From Anaerobiospirillum sp. NML120448 (GTDB taxonomy: Bacteria; Pseudomonadota; Gammaproteobacteria; Enterobacterales; Succinivibrionaceae): 64,000 nucleotides of DNA. The notes below the pieces were generated by a model. It made no database searches, was not told the origin of the DNA, and saw only the letters and a list, made by a program, of their open reading frames with translations. The DNA is taken from the NCBI RefSeq assembly GCF_023050945.1, contig NZ_JALKIM010000013.1, forward strand, positions 1-64,000, in the 5' to 3' direction. Shown here in pieces: positions 20,226 to 28,700 of this stretch (the first letter of the stretch is position 1; every line of letters starts with the position of its first letter). A program made the translations under genes and the position numbers.

Positions 20226-20924
20226 TTACTCATGTCTTGGGTCAATGTACTTGGCAGCATCATCGAACTGTCCATAGTGACCTTTAACCTTGGCAATAGC
20301 CTCGGAGCCAGTAAGCTCTGGGTTAGCCTTTAAGAGATCAATTAACTTGCCTAAGTTTACGAACTCATAGCCAACGATCTCATTCTCTTCGTTAAGAGCT
20401 AAACGAGTTACATAACCTTCGGTTAATTCGAGGTAACGAGCGCCCTTAGCCTTGGTACCAAACATGGTGCCAACCTGGCTACGTAAGTTCTTACCTAAGT
20501 CTTCTAAAGAAGCACCAACTGGTAAGCCATCCTCAGAGAAAGCAGTCTGAGTACGACCGTAAACGATTTGTAAGAATAACTCGCGCATTGCGGTGTTGAT
20601 TGCGTCACAAACCAAGTCAGTGTTTAAAGCTTCTAAAATGGTCTTGCCTGGAAGAATCTCAGATGCCATAGCGGCAGAGTGAGTCATACCAGTACAGCCG
20701 ATGGTCTCTACTAAAGCTTCTTCAATGATGCCGTCTTTAACGTTTAAGGTAAGCTTACATGCACCCTGTTGAGGAGCACACCAGCCGATACCGTGAGTTA
20801 AACCACTGATATCTTTGATTTCTTTAGCCTGGACCCACTTGCCCTCCTCAGGGATTGGAGCAGGACCGTGGTATGCACCCTTCTTAACGGTGCACATTTG
20901 CTCTACTTCATGTGAATAGATCAT
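20226..20924 (-). CDS. NifU/IscU-like iron-sulfur scaffold protein partnered with GGGtGRT
   Basis: 232 aa. The NifU/IscU N-terminal fold is seen in GWCAPQQGACKLTLNVKDG and IEEALVETIGCTGMTHSAAM, which supply the Cys residues expected to bind a cluster (around residues 49, 55 and 81). The C-terminal part (SLEDLGKNLRSQVGTMFG, YLELTEGYVTRLAL) is particular to the version paired with GGGtGRT proteins. It is not the housekeeping IscU, which is ~128 aa and sits in an isc operon. First gene of a two-gene operon. Function beyond presumed cluster handling is unknown. Confidence 0.88.
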   Translation of the reverse strand: MIYSHEVEQMCTVKKGAYHGPAPIPEEGKWVQAKEIKDISGLTHGIGWCAPQQGACKLTLNVKDGIIEEALVETIGCTGMTHSAAMASEILPGKTILEALNTDLVCDAINTAMRELFLQIVYGRTQTAFSEDGLPVGASLEDLGKNLRSQVGTMFGTKAKGARYLELTEGYVTRLALNEENEIVGYEFVNLGKLIDLLKANPELTGSEAIAKVKGHYGQFDDAAKYIDPRHE

Positions 20925-20983
20925 TTGTGATACCTAATTGACTAAATCCTAACAATGAATTCCCATACCAAGTAAAACCCTAA

Positions 20984-21013
20984 CTGTTATTACTTGTTGA
21001 GAAAACATGTCAA
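20984..21013 (-). promoter_or_regulatory. Possible promoter of the NifU-like/GGGtGRT operon
   Basis: On the minus strand a perfect TTGACA (21008-21013) is followed at 17-18 bases by ATAACA/TAACAG (about 20984-20990). The -10 match is weak. Confidence 0.4.
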
Positions 21014-21322
21014 TTATATATGTTATTAGGTTTTTTGGTAGAGACTAAACTCACACTCTTTTTACTTTTAGCTTGTTTTTACCTTATTTAAGCCATTTAT
21101 GAACGTAAATTTTTTTGCATCTATTTAATGCAAAAATGCATTCTTATTGTCATAAAGTAAGCATTAGTTAATTCGTAAAAACTAATTAAATAAGATATAC
21201 AAGCCATTTGTACTGTTATAATAGCACTTGCTAAATATGTGCTACTTGTCACACAAGCACAGGCGCAAATTGACTAGTAAGGCCGCTATTTTGGGACTGC
21301 TTAAGGCAGCTTATTAAACTTA

Positions 21323-21799
21323 TTAGGGCTCAGATACTTTGGTAGGGGAGCAAACCTTAGCATAGGAGAGCATAAACTCTTTAATGTTTGGTAAAAAGGC
21401 TATGTCAGCAGGGGCAAAGTCAATATTATCCATTTCATCTACGCCAATAAAACGGATCTCATCGTGGACATCAGATTTATGTGGCTCTTGACCTGGATGT
21501 AAATGACATACGTAAATGTCCATGGCTAAATTGAAGTCTTCATACTCATGATGGCAAGTTAAAAAGTAGCTATCGACACTAATAGTACAACCAAGCTCTT
21601 CTTTAACTTCACGGGCACAGGCTTGAGCAGCACTCTCTCCTGCATCAATTTTTCCACCAGGAAACTCCCAATAACCCTCAAGATGACGGCCTGAGGAGCG
21701 TTTAGCTATCAAAAACTTATCTTGATCAACAATCAGGGCTGCTGCTACAGCAACAACCTTTTTACCATTGCTTGGTGCAGAAGATAGATTAGTACTCAT
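21323..21799 (-). CDS. mutT: 8-oxo-dGTP diphosphatase (Nudix)
   Basis: 158-aa Nudix hydrolase. The Nudix box is complete and in order: GGKIDAGES, then [10 protein letters not shown], giving the G-x5-E-x7-REUxEExGU pattern at about residues 48-70. The N-terminal [20 protein letters not shown] and the PGG motif WEFPGGKI are those of MutT, which hydrolyses oxidised guanine nucleotides and prevents A:T to C:G changes. A different Nudix substrate cannot be excluded. AGAGATG precedes the ATG. It stands alone; in E. coli mutT follows secA, which is not seen here. Confidence 0.85.
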   Translation of the reverse strand: MSTNLSSAPSNGKKVVAVAAALIVDQDKFLIAKRSSGRHLEGYWEFPGGKIDAGESAAQACAREVKEELGCTISVDSYFLTCHHEYEDFNLAMDIYVCHLHPGQEPHKSDVHDEIRFIGVDEMDNIDFAPADIAFLPNIKEFMLSYAKVCSPTKVSEP

Positions 21800-21829
21800 A
21801 AAATCATCTCTATTTTCAAAAGATTAAAG

Positions 21830-22504
21830 ATACTGGAACTTAGAATCACTCCTACTATAGTAGTAGTAAGAACGATAAGTTAAGCTCTAGACTGTATATG
21901 GTAATTGTGATTACTTATCTACTAATAAGCAACAAAGTTTAAAAACTTTGTCAAAAATGCTTAGTTAAAGCGCTTAGGGCTATTGCAGTTGCGACGATTA
22001 TTAGTGTTTACAAATTTAGGCTAATAGGCTGTCAGGAGCTTTTACCCCATCAAAAGTGAACTTGATGGATCTAGCGGTGAAGTTGAAAGTTCATCGCCCT
22101 CATATCTCTTCAAAATTAGCCAATAAGCTTGTGCCAATAGCTCATTGCAGCTTAATGCCATAGGCATTAGGCAAAAGGTAATGAGTTTTTATAGTTTAGA
22201 CTCTTGCTTTAGTTAAGTTTGATGCACTGCAACACATGCGCAATACCATGAGTAGTTGTAGACACTGTCTATAAGTGTTTGTTTGGGCTGGTGGGAATTA
22301 ACCAGAGCAATGAGCTGTGAGCCGTAATCCGTGAGGGGTGAGTGTGAGCATTGAGCGGAGTTTGGTGAGCCGCAGGCACTTGAGATGTGAAAGATTATAC
22401 GGAGTATTTAATATTGCTGGTCGCTTATTTTGTTTAGTGGGGATAAGTGCTGATAAGAGGTTTTGGTATCTTAGCTGTTAGTGTGTTTGGTTGCTTAATA
22501 GTAA
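21830..22504. other. Intergenic region, no gene seen
   Basis: About 670 bases upstream of mutT and downstream of the lipoprotein gene. A short stretch near 22310-22390 is rich in GTGAGC-like repeats. No RNA gene recognised. Confidence 0.4.
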
Positions 22505-22540
22505 TTAAAAAGGCAGCTCTATCAGAGATATTGCTGCCTT
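22505..22540 (-). terminator. Intrinsic terminator of the lipoprotein gene
   Basis: On the minus strand AAGGCAGC pairs with GCTGCCTT (22533-22540 with 22510-22517), followed by TTTT. Confidence 0.85.
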
Positions 22541-22571
22541 AAATTAAACTATTGAGGTGATTTAATTATTC

Positions 22572-23144
22572 TTAAAGAGGGCGTACCATAAGTTGCATTA
22601 ACTTTTCATTGCCTACTAAGTAACTTAAAAGTTCACCAACATTTTCTAATGAACCAGTGTAGTTGATAGAGTAGGTGCTATTGTCATCATCATATTGACG
22701 CAACCATAAAGCAACGTCCTTTTCATTGTCCTTGCCTTCTACTACGCAAGTACCAAAAGCTACGCCAACATCGGCAGAAAGTTGAACTTCATTGGATTTA
22801 AAGCCTTCAATAGCTAATTGACAGGACTCATCCACGTTCTTGCGGATAGCTTTAGCTACACGAATGGTTACTAAGGTTGAGTGGTCTTCTTTTTCAACAG
22901 AGATGTAGCTTGCTAACTTAGCATTGTCAAAGCTTAAAACCTTCCATCCTTTAGGAATACCTAAGGCAAAGTATTCAGTCTTATAAACTTTTTCTACAGT
23001 AGAAAAGAGCTCTTGTGCGCTAGCATCTAAAAACTCATCAGGAGTGGAGACCTTAGTTGGGGCCGAAGGAGAATTGCTTGCACAGCCAGATAACATAAGG
23101 GCTACTCCTAAGCTTATAGGTAAAACGTATTTGCTTTTAAACAT
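22572..23144 (-). CDS. Lipoprotein of unknown function
   Basis: 190 aa. Residues 1-21 form a lipoprotein signal peptide with lipobox LSGC (Cys21), followed by a Ser/Pro/Thr linker and Ala-Ser after the Cys, which suggests the outer membrane under E. coli sorting rules. The mature part (about residues 45-190) is a compact alpha/beta domain with a likely disulfide pair of Cys residues around residues 108 and 132. I do not recognise the family. GGGAG lies five bases before the ATG. Monocistronic and ended by a strong terminator. Confidence 0.75.
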   Translation of the reverse strand: MFKSKYVLPISLGVALMLSGCASNSPSAPTKVSTPDEFLDASAQELFSTVEKVYKTEYFALGIPKGWKVLSFDNAKLASYISVEKEDHSTLVTIRVAKAIRKNVDESCQLAIEGFKSNEVQLSADVGVAFGTCVVEGKDNEKDVALWLRQYDDDNSTYSINYTGSLENVGELLSYLVGNEKLMQLMVRPL

Positions 23145-23530
23145 ATTAACTCCCTAAGTGCGCCTGGAGCACACCGAAATACTGTGTATTAGCTATTCTA
23201 GATTCTTGTTCTTAGATTAAGCTTAGCATTACTAAAAAATCTAGGCCTTGCAGCCATATTATTACATTAGATAGCCTGTTGGCCACTTTAACATTCAAAT
23301 TGCGTGATCTGTCTGTTTGTTAGTGCTTAACGTCGGGTTGAGATTAAGTTTTGGTAAAAATTTTGTATAAAGGCTATAAATAAATTAAAATAGCCCTCTG
23401 CACGCACTTATCTTGGGCAAAATCATGGTAATTTTGCAATTACATATGTGTATTTGTCATTGATTAAGTTCTTGTATGCATAGTGTTTTGCTCTAACTAC
23501 ATTTGTTCACATATTAGAAAAAACCAAGCA

Positions 23531-23605
23531 ATGATGTTCTGTGGCAACTACATTGTTCTTGGTGTTGCTTTAGTTATTTTGGTAGTTATTAATGATAAAA
23601 CATAG
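23531..23605 (+). CDS. Putative Val/Ile/Leu-rich leader peptide
   Basis: 24 codons from ATG 23531 to TAG 23603-23605. After MMFCGNY the peptide reads IVLGVALVILVVIN, so 11 codons encode Val (5), Ile (3) or Leu (3), most of them consecutive. The stop codon lies inside the 5' arm of an intrinsic terminator, the geometry expected for ilv-type transcription attenuation, where ribosome stalling on charged-tRNA shortage blocks terminator formation. The ribosome-binding site is poor, which lowers confidence. A possible promoter lies at 23351-23380 (TTGGTA, 18 bases, TATAAA). A chance hydrophobic ORF is the alternative. Confidence 0.5.
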   Translation: MMFCGNYIVLGVALVILVVINDKT

Positions 23606-23652
23606 CGCTAACACCTCGCATCGCAATTAGCTGGATGCTAGCGCTATTTTTT
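23602..23652 (+). terminator. Leader terminator (attenuator) of the NSS transporter
   Basis: ATAGCGCTA (23602-23610) pairs with TAGCGCTAT (23639-23647); an inner helix GCATC/GATGC (23618-23622 with 23634-23638) stacks beneath. Six Ts follow. It lies 72 bases before the transporter start, so transcription from upstream must pass it. Confidence 0.7.
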
Positions 23653-23723
23653 GTCTCTATGTCAGAGCAAAATTTTCTTTAGCTTTTGTAATCTTTTGAT
23701 TACGGCCATCTTGAGGATGAGTT

Positions 23724-25109
23724 ATGGCTCGACAGACTTGGAGCAGCCGTTTGACCTATATCCTTACTGTAGCTGGTGCTACTATTGGATTTGGTGCAAC
23801 CTGGCGCTTCCCATATTTAGTGGGTCAAAACGGTGGCGGTGCCTATGTTTTGATGTTCATCTTAGTTATGCTCTTGGTAGGTATTCCTATTATTTTGGTA
23901 GAGAATGTCATTGGTAGACGAGCACAAACTAACAGTGTTGATGCCTTCTTTACTAATAATCCTAAGCACTCTCCAAAGTGGAAGTTCTTTGGCTATTTAG
24001 GTATCTTAGGTTCCTTTGGCATTCTTTCTTATTACATGCCAATTGGTGGTTGGGTAATTTCTTATATTTATCACATCTTTTTGGGTATTTTAGGTGTAGA
24101 TGGCGGTTTAGATCTTTCTACCTCTATTACTAAGGAAATTACTTCAAGTTTCTACACTGATCAAATTGAAAATTCTCCTTGGACTATTACCATCTGCACT
24201 GGCTTATTTGTTTTAGCCAACTGGTTTATCTTAAAGAAAGGCATTATTGCTGGTATTGAGCGCTCAGTTAAGTTTTTAATGCCGCTACTATTCATCTGCC
24301 TTATCATCATGGTAGGTCGTAACCTTACTTTAGATGGTGCGTTAGAGGGCGTAAAATTCTATTTAACTCCTGATTTTTCAAAGCTTTCTGGTAAGTTATT
24401 ACTTGATGTATTAGGTCAAGTATTCTTTGCTTTATCCTTAGGCTTTGGTGTGATGATTACTTTATCCAGTCACTTAAATAAAGAGGAAAGCTTAGTAAAG
24501 ACCGCTACTATCACTGGTATTATCAATACCGCTATTGCAGTGTTAGCTGGTTTTATGATTTTCCCTTCCTTATTTAGTGCTGGTTTAAGCCCAGATGCTG
24601 GTCCTTCTTTAGTATTTAAGACTTTACCAATTGCTTTTTCTCATATGGCTTTTGGTAACTTCTTTGCTATTGTGTTCTTTATGTTGTTGGTGATTGCTGC
24701 ACTTACCACTTCATTGACCATTTACCAGGTTATTATTTCTGTTCTTTACGAGAAGTTTAATATTCGTTATAAGGGCGCAATTAATATTACTCTTTTAACC
24801 ATTTTTATCTTGGGTAATATTCCTTGCATTCTTTCTAGTGGCCCATTAAAGGATATTACTATCTTAGATCGCTCCATCTTCGATGCTTATGACTTTATTT
24901 CAGGCAATATCTGCTTTGTATTAACAGCTTTAGGCGCTACTATTTTTGTAGGCTGGCAGTTAAAGGAACATGCTGTAACAGAAATTACTAACCAGCATAA
25001 GCTTCATGGTGTTGTTTATACTGCTTGGTATCACTACGTACGTTTCGTGATCCCAGTAATCATCATTACCATTTTTATTTACGGTATTTATCCTTTAATC
25101 GCTGGTTAA
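23724..25109 (+). CDS. Neurotransmitter:sodium symporter family (LeuT-like) amino-acid transporter
   Basis: 461-aa inner-membrane symporter with about 11-12 helices, taking up an amino acid with Na+. The first helix has the family signature GATIGFGATWRFPYL and then QNGGGAYV, with the unwound region that binds Na+ and substrate. Other NSS landmarks are the helix-6 area around FFALSLGFGVMITLSS and a conserved NxxTA-like stretch in helix 7. The family includes LeuT and MhsT (hydrophobic amino acids) and Trp/Tyr carriers; the leader peptide suggests a branched-chain substrate here (inference). GAGGATGAG precedes the ATG at 23724. Monocistronic, with a leader terminator upstream and a strong terminator downstream. 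Confidence 0.92.
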   Translation: MARQTWSSRLTYILTVAGATIGFGATWRFPYLVGQNGGGAYVLMFILVMLLVGIPIILVENVIGRRAQTNSVDAFFTNNPKHSPKWKFFGYLGILGSFGILSYYMPIGGWVISYIYHIFLGILGVDGGLDLSTSITKEITSSFYTDQIENSPWTITICTGLFVLANWFILKKGIIAGIERSVKFLMPLLFICLIIMVGRNLTLDGALEGVKFYLTPDFSKLSGKLLLDVLGQVFFALSLGFGVMITLSSHLNKEESLVKTATITGIINTAIAVLAGFMIFPSLFSAGLSPDAGPSLVFKTLPIAFSHMAFGNFFAIVFFMLLVIAALTTSLTIYQVIISVLYEKFNIRYKGAINITLLTIFILGNIPCILSSGPLKDITILDRSIFDAYDFISGNICFVLTALGATIFVGWQLKEHAVTEITNQHKLHGVVYTAWYHYVRFVIPVIIITIFIYGIYPLIAG

Positions 25110-25138
25110 AGACCAATAGTTTAAATACTGTTTAATTG

Positions 25139-25181
25139 ATGCGCTTAAGTTAATAGACAATTAGCTTAAGCGCATTTTTTT
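25139..25181 (+). terminator. Intrinsic terminator of the NSS transporter gene
   Basis: Eleven-base-pair stem ATGCGCTTAAG / CTTAAGCGCAT (25139-25149 with 25165-25175), then a run of Ts. Confidence 0.92.
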
Positions 25182-25309
25182 GCTCTTAAGATAAGAGATC
25201 TTACTTGATACTTTCAAGCTGTTGTTAAATAGGTGGATAGAGTAGGAGAGATCACAGGTAGGAAATAGAAGTGATAAGGAGGAATGATGTTATATCTAGG
25301 ATTTTGGGC

Positions 25310-25337
25310 AAAATAAAAGCAGCTTAACGCTGCCTTA
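25310..25337 (-). terminator. Intrinsic terminator of tRNA-Ser
   Basis: On the minus strand, AGGCAGC-GTTAA-GCTGCTT followed by TTATTTT, about ten bases after the tRNA CCA end. Confidence 0.8.
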
Positions 25338-25346
25338 TTTTATCTC

Positions 25347-25437
25347 TGGCGGTGAGGGCGGGATTCGAACCCGCGATACGGAGTTACCGTATACACGCTT
25401 TCCAGGCGTGCTCCTTCAGCCACTCGGACACCTCACC
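25347..25437 (-). tRNA. tRNA-Ser (anticodon GGA), CCA encoded
   Basis: The minus strand folds as a class II tRNA: acceptor GGTGAGG with CCTCACC, D-arm with GAGTGGCTGAAGG, anticodon stem CACGC/GCGTG with loop CTGGAAA (anticodon GGA, reading UCC and UCU), a long variable arm TATACGG...CCGTATC, and a T-arm GGGTTCGAATCCC. The discriminator G is followed by CCA at 25349-25347. It is nearly the same as E. coli tRNA-Ser(GGA). Confidence 0.97.
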
Positions 25438-25479
25438 GCACCGCTAACAGTGTTTGCCACTGTCGTTGGAACGGTGCTT

Positions 25480-25507
25480 ATTATATAGATTTTTATTTGG
25501 TATGCAA
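25480..25507 (-). promoter_or_regulatory. Promoter of tRNA-Ser
   Basis: On the minus strand TTGCAT (25502-25507), 16-base spacer, then a perfect TATAAT (25480-25485), about 42 bases before the tRNA. Confidence 0.75.
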
Positions 25508-25761
25508 GTGTTTTTTTAAATTTTTATTAATTTTTTGGTAAAAACATGCAAGATCAATAAATAAAAGCCCATATATCAGCTATTTTCAATTATGATTGAT
25601 TTAACCTATAGGACAGCTTAGAGCCTATAGGCCATTAATAATGCTATTTAAGAGCTCTGGTAGTTTTGCCTCAGTCAAATTTAGCCTTAACTATAGGATT
25701 GCTCACTTAAGAGACTTATGAGCAGAGTATTACAGCTTAGCTGCTAATGGGAGAATTATAT

Positions 25762-28700
25762 ATGCTTATTGAGTGTTTGAATGTTAAGAACTATCAGTCT
25801 ATTGGCTCTTGGTTTTTTAATTTGCATACGGGAATCAACCTCATTGGCCCAATGCCTAACGAGCATCAGTTAAGCTTTATTAATGCCTGTAAGCTTATTG
25901 ACGATCTCTTTAGCTGTGAACTTTTAGAGTTTAATAATTTTAGCTATGAGCTTAAAAGTAAGTTAATTGCTTTATTACAAGACTACCAAAATGCTCATGA
26001 AATAGCGCCCGCCCCAACTCTACAGACCACCTTAGCTCCAATCACCTCAAGTTCTTTAGCCTCATCACTTCCAAAAGCCAATACCTGCGCCCCTCTTGCT
26101 GAGCAAAGCTCTAACCAAGAGCCAGAGCAAGACTCTAAGTGCGAGCAGGAGCACGAACTCGAGTGCAAGTGCAATTGCGATTGTGAGCACGACTGCGTGG
26201 ACATGCCAATGCAAGAGCAAGAGCTCTTGCAAAGGCCTAATCATAAGGATGATTGTGAGTATGCCAATAGTGAGCAGGTAAGCTTTAGTAGCGATCTCAA
26301 AAATAAAGCTGGTGAGTTAATTTTGGCACTACAGCCTAAGCTGGTATTTAAGCTAAGTATGCCTTTTGCGTGGGATGCTCTTAGTTCTTGCGACTCCTTA
26401 ATCATAGAAATTTCTCTTAGCGACAAAAATAGCGGTCACGATCGCTTTAGTGCTGAGGAAGATTTACATACTGATGAAAGCATTAATGCTGAGAATCAAG
26501 CCTTTTTAGCTAATCATGAGATGGCTTATCGTTGTATGTTCAATGACCCTAGAGTAGTAAGCCATAAAATACTCAGCAAAAGCAATATCAGTGAGTTTTG
26601 TGGTTTTGGTGCGCTATTTAACCATGATTCTAGATCCGTAGGTCAAAACCAATTTAAGCAAGATGATGTTAGCTTATGTAAGTCTTTGATTAGGCAATTA
26701 GATTTGTCTACCAAGGTTAGAGTCTGGGCTAGTGCTGCAAATAATAATGAGGCATTTGCTCTTAAAGAGGAACAAGTAATTACTGTTTGTGCCATGCTAA
26801 AACTCATGGCTAAAGTGTCTTTGTTAAAAGATATTGCTCACAGCTCAGAACACTTCCATAGTTTTAAGCTTTTCCAGTCTGATTTTGCTAGAGCCTCTTG
26901 GCCCAAGCTTTCTCAATATGAAAGCTCTAACTATTTAGCGCTTAATCAGTTAGCACAATGTACCGAGAGTCAAAATGATAAGGTAGAGTATGATCAGGCT
27001 GTAAAGGAAATAGCCTTAGCCATCATTGAGCAATATGGTGATAAATTAATCTTGCCTAAACAGACCGACTTTATTTCCTTTAATGCGCCTTGCTCTATCA
27101 TCACTCAAGAAGACAATGCTCTTTTAGAGCAATTTGCCTATGATTGGGCCTATCATTTAATCTCTTTAGAGGCCTGCTTTAGCTCATACCACTATCCTTT
27201 TAATAGCTTTAAAGAATTGGCTATCGCTAAAGCCGTAAAGATTGCCAATGCCTTTATGGAGGATAGTGAGGCTTTTACCTCTTACAACATAGCTGATCCT
27301 AAGAGAGCTAATAGCTTATGCCAAGAGTTGATCTTTTGCTCCCAGCTAGAGACCTTTAAGTATTTTGACATAGCCCATTGGTGCTTGATTAAGCCTGAGG
27401 GCTTATATGGTGAAGCTTTGCAGAGCTTATTGCCACAAAATAATAGTGAATGTACAGACAGCGCTGAGGAAGCTCAGGCAATTTTCAAAAAGCTTGCAGA
27501 GAAAATCAACTCTCATCAAAGCTCATGGTGGGCTCAAAAAATGGCTGAGCGTTTTGCTCTGCTAAATAAAGGCTCTGGTAGTAATGACGGCCATGATGCC
27601 CCAGCTTCTATGCCTGAGCCAATGCTTGCGCCCGTCCCTGCATTTGAGACAGCTCCTGCTACTGTACCTGAGCTTGAGCCTACTTATGCGTCTATGCCTG
27701 TGCCTGCGCCTGCGCCTGCATATGTGCCTAAACCTGAGCATGCGGATACAGATGCTACTTGCAATTTTAGCTTATCAAAACTGCGCCTCAATAAGTATGT
27801 CAGCTATTCTTTTACCAACACCTCGAAAATGGTAGAAGAGTGCTCTGCCTTCTATGTGTACTTAATAGAGCATACTAACTTATTAGTCAGCCAATTTGTA
27901 ATTTTGGTTGAGGGGCTATCGGATGTTTTGATCTTTGAGGCGGTAGCAAAACGCTTAGGCTATGATCTCAAAGCTCTTGGTATAGCTGTAGTACCTTTTG
28001 TGTCTAATGGGTTGCTTAGGTATTTGGACTTGTTAGAACTATTAGAAATTGATTATCTAGTAGTGACTGATAGCGATTCTGGGGGAAAAAATACTTATGC
28101 TGAGTTAATGCCTAATCCTTCTAACAAACTGCTGTCTATTAGTAATTTTAGGCAGGTAGCAGCTTTTAATAATTTATCAGCTAATTCACCTATTAATAGA
28201 ATATTGAATGAGGTTGCCCCTAATACCAGTCTACAAGCTATCAAGCAGGTGCTGCACAATAGCAATATTGAAGGCTCTTGGGATCATAATTGTAGGGTTA
28301 GCTATTTTCTGACCTTGCCTGACAATGATCTTGAGTTTCATTTACTAAATAATGGTTGTGCCCTTAATATCATCAGCCATTGTTTCTTGCCATGCATTAG
28401 TGCCAATACAGATAAGTTTGCGCAAAGATGCTCTAATGCTGCCTACAACAAATTTTTAGGGGCAATTCAAGATCAAATTGCCAATCTTGACAGAGAGTAC
28501 GATATTAAAAAAGAACAGCTGCAAAATGATATAAGTAAGTTCTTAAGCAGTGTAAGTATAATGACTACTTTAGCTACTGCTGACGCTACAGCTACCGCCA
28601 CCACTGCCACAGCTACAGCAGGTACTGCTATCACCACTGCAGCTGATGCCATTGCTGTTGCTCAAAGCTCTGAAAATGCCATTAGTAATCTGATAAGAGA

